Positions 57,769 to 64,000 of a stretch of 64,000 nucleotides of DNA are shown piece by piece (the first letter of the stretch is position 1; the number at the start of each line of letters is the position of its first letter). The notes below the pieces were generated by a model. That model made no database searches, was not told where the DNA came from, and saw only the letters and a program-made list of their open reading frames with translations. The translations under genes and the position numbers were made by a program. This DNA comes from Lysobacteraceae bacterium (GTDB lineage Bacteria > Pseudomonadota > Gammaproteobacteria > Nevskiales > Nevskiaceae). The DNA lies in the NCBI GenBank assembly GCA_013823855.1, contig PNMW01000042.1, positions 22,401 to 86,400 on the forward strand, read 5' to 3'.

Positions 57769-57809
57769 CCGTCGATGACGCCCTATCTGGCTGATTCGAC
57801 GGGGCTTTT
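57765..57809 (+). terminator. Terminator closing the late operon at the prophage right end
   Basis: AGCCCCGTCGA (57765-57775) and TCGACGGGGCT (57796-57806) make a perfect 11-bp stem with a 20-base loop, followed by TTTT (57806-57809). It lies 27 bases after the giant gene and just before attR, stopping late phage RNA before host DNA. Confidence 0.8.
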
Positions 57810-57923
57810 CCCGTTGGCGGTCCAGTCCATCATCGGGGCCACACAGAAGCGCCAGGGATTGAACGCGCTGGCCGCAGCCCCCGCAGATTCCGCTGGCGCG
57901 GCAGCGGCATTCGTCAGGTCCAT
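57783..57923 (-). pseudogene. dusA: Orphaned host dusA 5' end
   Basis: On the minus strand an ATG at 57923 with AAGGA upstream encodes MDLTNAAAAPAESAGAAASA followed by FNPWRFCVAPMMDWT, the true beginning of the host DusA. It then runs into phage sequence and stops (ANGKSPVESAR). The rest of dusA is at 1406-2377. This is the original start displaced by integration. The host promoter is probably still here and may drive antisense RNA into the end of the phage late operon. Confidence 0.87.
57818..57836. repeat. attR core (19-bp direct repeat)
   Basis: Identical to the attL core at 2359-2377, and marks the right prophage boundary. Bases to its right up to about 57920 are host dusA 5' codons; bases to its left are phage. 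Confidence 0.93.
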
Positions 57924-58313
57924 CTTGATTCCTTCTGTGATCACCCGGCGATGCTGTCGGGTCTGTTGCGAGGCCGTCATCGCGGCCGGTGATGAAGATG
58001 GCCGCGCGCGATCGCAAGCGAAATGTCAATGACAGGATAAAGACTGCGGGTCTGCCCGTACACCGGAAATGCCGCCGGCGGCGGGAAATTTGCCGCCCAT
58101 CGCGCCTTTCGCCGCGCGAAATTGCGAGCGGCGGCGCACTCGATGCCCATCGGCCAGGGGTTCTTGGCACTATCCACCGCTAACGGAGCCGGCGTCTGCC
58201 GGAGGCCATGACCAGGACAGCCCGGGAGGCTGGCGGTCCGGCGACCGGCGTATCGGGCGCCGGCAGCAGGTCGGACGCGACAAAAGCGGGGCAGGACGAT
58301 CAGGGGAGTGCGC
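57924..58313. other. Intergenic region with divergent host promoters expected
   Basis: About 390 bases between the dusA stub start and the subtilisin-like gene. It should hold the original leftward dusA promoter and a rightward promoter for the exoprotein, but I cannot point to convincing -35/-10 pairs. Several short GC palindromes occur. No tRNA, repeat array or supported gene is seen; open frames here are short and low-complexity. Confidence 0.5.
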
Positions 58314-61300
58314 ATGAACAAGGGAATTGACGATGTCGGCGGCTGGCTGCGCGGGATTTCCGCTGCCTGCCATGCCGGTCTGAAGCGCGGCGGCGTGCCA
58401 TTGGCGATCGGCCTGCTGGCCTCGCTGTCGTTGGTCGGCCATGCCGGCCTGCCGGCGCAGCAGCGGGCCACGCCGGTGGTCGCGGATGCGGCCGCTGCGC
58501 CCCGGCAGATCAAGCCGGCCGCGGCCGCCCAGATCGCGGCGATCCAGCGGATCAAGTCAGCGGCCACACCGGTGCAGCGCAAGATCGACTCGGGCCTGCT
58601 GATGAGCCTGCTCAGGCAGCGCGGTGACGCCCGGCTGTCGGCGCTGCCATCGCAGTACCGCTATGCACGACCCGAGGCCGATGGCCGCTTCGTCGTCGAC
58701 ATCACGCTGCATCGCGACGCCGACAGCGGCGCCGTGCTGGACGCGCTGAATCGCGTCGATGCCGTGCTGCTGTCGCCGAAGCGACTGGTGCGCAGCGCCC
58801 GGAGCATCCGCGCCCGGGTGGCCGCCAGGCACTTCGAGACGCTGGCGGCGCTGAAAGCGGTCAGCCGCATCCGCCGCGCCGCGCCGGCCTATACCAGCGC
58901 CCGCGCGTCGACGCCGGGTCCGGTGGTGGTGCCGGCGCGGGGGGCGACTCCGGGCCGTCGGGGTGGTGTCGATGCCCTGCTGGCGAGCGCCCTGAACCGC
59001 TCCGAAGGTGTGCAGGTGCACGGCGTCGACGAGGCGCGCGCCACCTTCGGCGCCAATGGCCAGGGCCAGTTCATCTGCGCGCTGTCCGACGGCGTCAGCG
59101 CGCTGGCAGCGTCGCAGGCCACCGGCGATCTGCCGGCCGGGGTGCTGGTGCTGCCCGGCCAGGCCGGCAGCGGCGACGAAGGCACGGCGATGCTGGAGAT
59201 CATCCACGATGTCGCCCCCGCCGCCCGGCTCGGTTTCGCGACCGCCTTCAACGGCGAGGCCAGCTTCGCGCAGAACATCCTCGATCTTGCCGCTGCCGGC
59301 TGCACGATCATCGTCGACGACGTCATCTACCTCGACGAGTCGCCGTGGCAGGACGGCCCGGTGGCGCAGGCGGTCAACGCGGTGATCGCCGCCGGCGTCC
59401 TGTATTTCTCGTCGGCCGGCAACGAAGGCAACCTCAGCGACGGCACCTCCGGCACCTGGGAAGGCGACTTCCGCGCCAGCAGCCTGCCCAATCCGCCGAT
59501 TCTCGACGGCGTCGGCACGCTGCACGACTTCGGCGACGGTGGCCAGTCGCTGCGCGTCGAAGCCGGCAATGCCGATACGCCGGTGGCCCTGATCTGGGCC
59601 GAGCACTACACGCTCAGCGAAGGCTTCGCGGCCTCCGATTACGACCTGTACCTGCTCGGCGACGATCTCGGCAGCGTGCTCGACAGCAGCGCCAACACCC
59701 AGGACGGCTTCGATAACGACGACTACCCGTTCGAGTTCATCGGCGGCGGCGTCAGCGCCGGCAATCGCGTCGTGGTCAGCCTGTTCGCGTCGGCAACGGC
59801 GACACCGCCGCCATTCAACCTGATCGTGTTCCGTGGCGAGGTCGACGATGCGCTCGCCACCAGCGGCGCGACGCGCGGCCACAGCGCCGCCGTCGGCGCC
59901 TACAGCACGGCGGCGACGCCGGCGGTGGAATCCTTCGACGGCATCAGCCCGAACGGTCCGTTCCCGGGCCTGTTCGGGCCGGCAAGCGCGACCGAAAGCT
60001 TCAGCGCCGACGGACCGCGCCGGATCCTGCTCGGCGCCGACGGCGCCGAACTGACGCCGGGCGACCGCAGCTTCGCGACCGGCGGCACGCTGCGGCTCAA
60101 GCCGGACCTCACCGCCGCCGATGGCGTCAGCACCTCGGCGCCGGGCTTCGCGACGTTCTATGGCACCTCCGCGGCCGCGCCGCATGCCGCCGCCATTGCC
60201 GGTCTGCTGAAGGGCGCCCGGCCGAGCCTGTCGGCGGCGGCGGTGCGCGACACCCTGCTGACCACCGCGATCGACATCGAAGCGCCGGGGCGCGATCGCG
60301 ATTCCGGCGTCGGCATCGTCATGCCGGTGCCGGCGCTCGCCGCGATCGGCGCCGTGCCGGAGCCTTTCCTGGCCGCCGACGACGTCGTGATCAGCCAGCT
60401 TTCCGGCGATGGCGACGGCGTCATCGAGCCGGGCGAGACGTTCTCGATCCGGGTGCCGCTGCGCAACATCGGCGCGATCGCCGCGACCAGCATCAGCGCC
60501 ACGCTGTCGGCCGACGGCGGCGACGTGACGGTGCTGAGCGGCAGCTCGGCGTATCCGGACATCGCCACCGGCAGCGCCGCCAGCAACAGCGCCGCTTTCG
60601 CATTCCGGGTCGGACCGGGCTTTCCCTGCGGCCTGAACCTCGCGTTGACCCTGCAGGTGACCTACAACGGCAGCGCCAGCCCGCAGCGCTTCGCCATCAG
60701 CGAGCCGACCGGCAGCGCCGGCCCGCCGGTCACCTTCCGCTACAGCGGCCCGGTACAGGCGATTCCCGATGCCGGCGCGCCGGTCGATGCCCCGCTGACG
60801 GTCGCCGGCCTGAGCGGCCGGGTCCGCGCGCTGGCGGTCAGCATCGACGGCGACCTGTGCAGCAACGCGGTCGGGGCCACGACGGTCGGCATCGATCACA
60901 GCTTCGTCGGCGATCTGCTGATCGGCCTGGTGGCGTCGAGCGGCGCCAGCGTGTCGCTGGTCAACGGTGCCGGCGACAGCGGCAACAACTTCTGCCAGGT
61001 GCTGCTCGACGACCAGAGCACCGGCGGCAGCATCCAGAACATCAGCGGCAACAACGCGCCGTTCACCGGCAGCTACACGCCGGCCACGCCGCTCGGGGTG
61101 CTGAGCGGCGAAATCGGCAACGGCACCTGGTCGCTGCGCGTCCAGGATCTTGCCGCGGCCGACACCGGCAGCATCCGCGCCTGGTCGCTGCGGGTGACGC
61201 CGGCGGTCTGCAGCACCGGGCCGTTCGTGGCCGGGCCGATCGTCACCAGCATCGAGCGGGTCAATCCCAGCCCGACCAACAGCAGCAGCGTCAGCTATCG

Positions 61301-63530
61301 GGTGCGCTTCAGCGAGTCGGTGGCCGGCGTCGACACCGGCGATTTCCGGCTGACCACGACCGGCGACCTGAGCGGGGCGGCGGTGACCACGGTGTCCGGC
61401 TCGGGCAGCACCTACACGGTCCGGGTGTCGACCGGGACCGGCAGCGGCACGCTGCGGCTCGATGTCGTCGACGATGACTCAATTGTCGGCGTCGCCACCG
61501 GCGTGCCGCTCGGCGGCAGCGGCCTCGACAACGGCGGCTTCACGACCGGCGAGGCTTATGCGGTCGATCTCGACCATCCGACCGCCAGCATCGAGGTCGC
61601 CGCCGGCCAGGCCGATCCGGTGATCACCGAACCGGTGCGCTTCTCGGTGACGCTCAGTGAAGCGACCAGCGACTTCGCCGCCGACGACATCGAGCTGAGC
61701 GGCACGGCGCAGCCAACCACCGCGGCGGTCAGTGGCAGCGGCCTGAGCTATACGGTGGCGGTGTCCGGCATGAGCCGCAACGGCACGGTGCTGGCGCGGG
61801 TGCGCAGCGCCGCCTTCACCGACGCCAGCGGCAATGCCAGCCGCGCGTCGGCGATCGCCACCGCGAACTTCGCCGGGGTCACCGCGAATGTCGGCTTCAC
61901 CATGGCCAGCCAGAGCCTGCTCGAAGGCGATCCGGGCAGCAGTTCGACGACGCCGGTGACGGTCACCGCGACGCTCGACACGGCGGCGCGCAACGAGGTC
62001 ACCGTGCCGGTGATCGTCGACGCGGCCAGCACCGCGACACTGGACGAGGATTACCGGATCAGCGCTGCCCGGCTGGTGATTCCGGCCGGCCAGCTGGTGG
62101 CCAGCCTGACCGTGTCGGTGCTCCGCGACCGCGTCCAGGAGGACGACGAAACGGTGCTGCTGCGGCTCGGCACGCCGACCGGCGCGGCGGTGCTCGGCAC
62201 GCCGTCGACCCAGATCATCACGATTCGCAACGACGACTTCACGACGCCGTCGCCGTTCAGCTTCCCGGCCACGCGCGACGCCGTGCCCGGCTCGGTGCAG
62301 ACCAGTGCTGCGGCCACCATCAGCGGCATCAACCAGCCGGCGACGGTGACCGTGTCCGGCGGCAGCTACAGCGTCAACGGCGGGCCGTTCACCAGTGCAC
62401 CGGGCACCATCAGCAACGGCCAGACGCTGAACCTGCGGCAGACCGCGTCGGCCGCCGCCTCCACCGCCACCACGACGACGGTGACCGTCGGCGGCGTCAG
62501 CGCCAGCTACAGCGTGACCACCGCCGTGGCCGATACCACGCCGGACGCCTTCGCGTTCCCGGCGCGGGTCGGCGTCGCGCCCGGCACGCTGCAGACCAGT
62601 GCCGCGATCACCGTCGCCGGCATCAACCAGCCGGCGCCGATCGCCGTCAGTGCCGGCGGCAGCTACAGCATCGACGGCGGCACCTTCACCGCGACGCCGG
62701 GCACGGTCGCCGATGGCCAGTCGGTGGCGGTGCGCGTCACGGCGCCGAACGCCTTCGCCAGCACCGCCACGGTGACCCTGAACATCGGCGGCGTCGGCGG
62801 CGGTTTCAGCGTCACCACCGAGGGCCAGGACACGGTGCCGGTGGCGTTCGTCTTCAACAGCGTGAACGGCGCCAGCCCGGGCTCGGCGCAGACCAGCAAC
62901 GCGATCCTGGTCCAGGGCATCAATGCACCGGCGCCGATCAGCGTCACCGGCGGCAGCTACAGCATCAATGGCGGCGCGTTCCTCAGCACTGCCGGCGCGG
63001 TGGTGCAGGGCGACTCGGTGGTGGTCCGGGTCACGGCGTCGGCGGCCTTCGCCACCGCGGTGACGGCCAGCCTCGACATCGGCGGCGTCAGCGCCAGCTA
63101 CACGGTGACCAGCCGCGCCGCCGACCTGCAGCCGGACCTGTTCAGCTTCGCACCGGTGGTCAATGCCGAACCCGGCGCGCTGACCGGCTCCGGCGCGATC
63201 ACCGTGTCCGGCATCGAGGCGCCGGTGGCGATCAGCATCAGCGGCGGCCAGTACAGCATCAACGGCGGCGCGTTCACCGACGCCGCCGGCATCGTCTCGG
63301 CCGGCGACACGGTGACCGTGCGGCTGACCGCGTCGACCTCGGGCGTCACCGCCGTGGTCGCCACACTGGAGATCGGCAGCGGTGCCGACCAGCGCAGCGC
63401 AGCGTTCTCGGTGACCACGGCGGTCAGCAGCAGCGGCGCTGCCGGCGGCGGCGGTTCGGCCGGCGGCCTGCTGCTGGCCGGGTTCGGCCTGGCGGCGCTC
63501 TGGCGTCGGCGCCGCTCGCTTCCGGTTTGA
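58314..63530 (+). CDS. Secreted subtilisin-like (S8/S53) protein with C-terminal repeats and a sorting tail
   Basis: A 1738-residue exoprotein; the ATG at 58314 has GGGGAG five bases upstream. The N-terminus has a hydrophobic signal segment (PLAIGLLASLSLVGHAGLPA). The protease domain has D259 in CALSDGVSA and S619 in GTSAAAPHAAAIAGL. E289 of GDEGTAMLEI lies where classical subtilisins have the HGT histidine, as in a sedolisin-like subgroup. Then come a P-domain (ending about 970), two Ig-like modules, a Calx-beta domain (about 1195-1305) and four 98-residue beta repeats. The tail GGGGSAGGLLLAGFGLAALW plus RRRR is a GlyGly-CTERM-like anchor. A terminator follows. Host gene, outside the prophage. 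Confidence 0.85.
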   Translation: MNKGIDDVGGWLRGISAACHAGLKRGGVPLAIGLLASLSLVGHAGLPAQQRATPVVADAAAAPRQIKPAAAAQIAAIQRIKSAATPVQRKIDSGLLMSLLRQRGDARLSALPSQYRYARPEADGRFVVDITLHRDADSGAVLDALNRVDAVLLSPKRLVRSARSIRARVAARHFETLAALKAVSRIRRAAPAYTSARASTPGPVVVPARGATPGRRGGVDALLASALNRSEGVQVHGVDEARATFGANGQGQFICALSDGVSALAASQATGDLPAGVLVLPGQAGSGDEGTAMLEIIHDVAPAARLGFATAFNGEASFAQNILDLAAAGCTIIVDDVIYLDESPWQDGPVAQAVNAVIAAGVLYFSSAGNEGNLSDGTSGTWEGDFRASSLPNPPILDGVGTLHDFGDGGQSLRVEAGNADTPVALIWAEHYTLSEGFAASDYDLYLLGDDLGSVLDSSANTQDGFDNDDYPFEFIGGGVSAGNRVVVSLFASATATPPPFNLIVFRGEVDDALATSGATRGHSAAVGAYSTAATPAVESFDGISPNGPFPGLFGPASATESFSADGPRRILLGADGAELTPGDRSFATGGTLRLKPDLTAADGVSTSAPGFATFYGTSAAAPHAAAIAGLLKGARPSLSAAAVRDTLLTTAIDIEAPGRDRDSGVGIVMPVPALAAIGAVPEPFLAADDVVISQLSGDGDGVIEPGETFSIRVPLRNIGAIAATSISATLSADGGDVTVLSGSSAYPDIATGSAASNSAAFAFRVGPGFPCGLNLALTLQVTYNGSASPQRFAISEPTGSAGPPVTFRYSGPVQAIPDAGAPVDAPLTVAGLSGRVRALAVSIDGDLCSNAVGATTVGIDHSFVGDLLIGLVASSGASVSLVNGAGDSGNNFCQVLLDDQSTGGSIQNISGNNAPFTGSYTPATPLGVLSGEIGNGTWSLRVQDLAAADTGSIRAWSLRVTPAVCSTGPFVAGPIVTSIERVNPSPTNSSSVSYRVRFSESVAGVDTGDFRLTTTGDLSGAAVTTVSGSGSTYTVRVSTGTGSGTLRLDVVDDDSIVGVATGVPLGGSGLDNGGFTTGEAYAVDLDHPTASIEVAAGQADPVITEPVRFSVTLSEATSDFAADDIELSGTAQPTTAAVSGSGLSYTVAVSGMSRNGTVLARVRSAAFTDASGNASRASAIATANFAGVTANVGFTMASQSLLEGDPGSSSTTPVTVTATLDTAARNEVTVPVIVDAASTATLDEDYRISAARLVIPAGQLVASLTVSVLRDRVQEDDETVLLRLGTPTGAAVLGTPSTQIITIRNDDFTTPSPFSFPATRDAVPGSVQTSAAATISGINQPATVTVSGGSYSVNGGPFTSAPGTISNGQTLNLRQTASAAASTATTTTVTVGGVSASYSVTTAVADTTPDAFAFPARVGVAPGTLQTSAAITVAGINQPAPIAVSAGGSYSIDGGTFTATPGTVADGQSVAVRVTAPNAFASTATVTLNIGGVGGGFSVTTEGQDTVPVAFVFNSVNGASPGSAQTSNAILVQGINAPAPISVTGGSYSINGGAFLSTAGAVVQGDSVVVRVTASAAFATAVTASLDIGGVSASYTVTSRAADLQPDLFSFAPVVNAEPGALTGSGAITVSGIEAPVAISISGGQYSINGGAFTDAAGIVSAGDTVTVRLTASTSGVTAVVATLEIGSGADQRSAAFSVTTAVSSSGAAGGGGSAGGLLLAGFGLAALWRRRRSLPV
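62238..63423 (+). repeat. Four tandem ~295-bp repeats encoding Ig-like modules
   Basis: Approximate units begin at 62238, 62533, 62830 and 63124. Each encodes about 98 residues with the shared frame PG...TS..I.V.GIN.P..., then VSGGSYSxNGGxFT, GxVxxGxxVxVRxTAS and a final IGGVSASYSVT. DNA similarity is only partial, so these are old duplications maintained as protein repeats, probably a stalk. Confidence 0.8.
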
Positions 63531-63574
63531 GCGGCAGTCCGCAGCCCTGACCGCAGCGGTCCGATGGATGCCCG

Positions 63575-63604
63575 AGCCGGCCTCGAAAGAGGCCGGCTTC
63601 TTGC
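63575..63604 (+). terminator. Terminator after the subtilisin-like gene
   Basis: AGCCGGCCTC (63575-63584), a GAAA tetraloop, and GAGGCCGGCT (63589-63598) form a 10-bp stem, followed by TTCTTGCT. The U-tract is imperfect but the stem is strong, and it lies 45 bases after the stop codon. Confidence 0.7.
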
Positions 63605-63712
63605 TGGCAAGACCGCTGCCGCAATCCGATCCACCGGGCAGGGTACGCGCCGAGTGGTCGCTGCGGGCCCGGTGCTAATCTGCCGGCCGTCCGTTCCCCT
63701 TTTCGAGATGCC

Positions 63713-64000
63713 ATGACGATGCGCCAGGCCCTGCTGACCGTCACGCTGATGCTGCTTGCCGGGCTTGCGCCGCTCGGTCCGGCGCGCGCCGCCGATCAGG
63801 CGTTGTGGGAGAAATCGACGCTGAACCAGGTGCTCAAGCGCGGCGAACTGCGGGTGGGGCTGGAAGCCGGCTATCTGCCGTTCGAGATGCGCGACAAGCG
63901 CGGCGAGATCATCGGCTTCGATGTCGACCTCGCCAAGCTGATGGCGCGCTACATGGGCGTCAAGGTCAGCTTCGTCAACACCCAGTGGGACGGCATCATC
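63713..64000 (+). CDS. Amino-acid ABC transporter substrate-binding protein (5' part)
   Basis: The first 96 codons of a gene cut by the window end. The signal peptide is MTMRQALLTVTLMLLAGLAP with cleavage after ARAA. The mature start reads LNQVLKRGELRVGLEAGYLP, FEMRDKRGEIIGFDVDLAKL and MARYMGVKVSFVNTQWDGII, the standard beginning of family-3 periplasmic solute-binding proteins (polar amino acids). Phe in GYLPFE and Asp in GFDVDLA are usual ligand-site neighbours. Permease and ATPase genes would be expected further right. Confidence 0.88.
   Translation, partial: MTMRQALLTVTLMLLAGLAPLGPARAADQALWEKSTLNQVLKRGELRVGLEAGYLPFEMRDKRGEIIGFDVDLAKLMARYMGVKVSFVNTQWDGII

Larger units (their letters stand above)
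2359..57836. mobile_element. Prophage integrated in dusA (about 55.5 kb, podovirus-like)
   Basis: A contiguous temperate phage bounded by the 19-bp attL and attR repeats. It holds an integrase beside attL, a CI/Cro switch, leftward and rightward early operons, replication genes, a late regulator, lysis genes, terminase, portal, coat, tail and internal virion genes. All essential modules read as open frames, so it looks intact. The lack of tape measure, tube and sheath genes, a portal of 758 residues and a very large last gene suggest short-tailed morphology, broadly like Bcep22-type podoviruses; that relationship is inference. Confidence 0.95.

Noticed and set aside
58557..60899. Leftward 780-codon frame opposite the subtilisin-like gene
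   Set aside because: Arg/Ala/Gly-rich, no recognisable domain, antisense to a protein with conserved catalytic motifs.
1..64000. tRNA or rRNA genes, insertion sequences
   Set aside because: I looked for cloverleaf-like segments with CCA ends near the attachment sites and for transposase motifs and found none; the integration target is dusA, not a tRNA.

Overview
The window is GC-rich DNA (about two thirds GC by eye) from a Gram-negative bacterium, most likely a gammaproteobacterium of the Xanthomonadales/Nevskiales type. That reading rests on lpxH and dusA in the left flank and a subtilisin-like exoprotein with a GlyGly-CTERM-like tail in the right flank; the genus cannot be fixed from the sequence. 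About 55.5 kb of the 64 kb is one apparently complete prophage inserted in the 5' end of dusA.

Left flank (1-2358): a leftward host cluster of dusA, lpxH, a small hypothetical gene and an SCP2-domain gene. The prophage runs from attL (2359-2377) to attR (57818-57836), which share a perfect 19-bp core lying inside the dusA coding sequence. The phage brings its own start for dusA. The original first 35 codons or so are stranded at attR, still with their own ribosome binding site.

Prophage layout: a rightward tyrosine integrase (2541-3572). Then comes a long leftward early operon (13212 back to 3499) with single-strand DNA-binding, RecA-like ATPase, exonuclease and RdgC-type functions, nucleotide-pool-type proteins, two HTH regulators and many small genes. 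Next is a leftward lysogeny operon (15122 to 13454): a CI-type repressor followed by two small exported proteins and two small proteins, closed by a terminator. Two operator regions with the same 14-bp motif lie between cI and cro (OR, three sites) and ahead of the leftward operon (OL, two good sites and one weak), as in lambda. Rightward genes run cro, replication initiator with embedded iterons, DnaC-like loader, NinB/Ref/RusA-type recombination genes interrupted by a GIY-YIG endonuclease, a Q-like late regulator, a pR'-tR'-like switch, lysis genes, terminase, portal, scaffold, coat, connector and fibre genes, two alginate-lyase-like tail proteins, tail hub and internal virion proteins. The last gene encodes a 3580-residue polyvalent protein. 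There is no tape measure, sheath or baseplate, so the phage is podovirus-like.

Right flank (57837-64000): the orphaned dusA 5' stub, about 390 bp without a supported gene, a 1738-residue secreted subtilisin-like protein, and the first 96 codons of an amino-acid ABC transporter binding protein cut by the window edge.

Most noteworthy: an RdgC protein fused to the DNA-reading gamma domain of FtsK; tail proteins resembling two unrelated alginate lyase families (PL7 and PL5); the giant protein with two zincin motifs, a BECR-type nuclease and an ADP-ribosyltransferase-like domain; exported proteins co-transcribed with the repressor; and a homing endonuclease that appears to have taken over the start of rusA.
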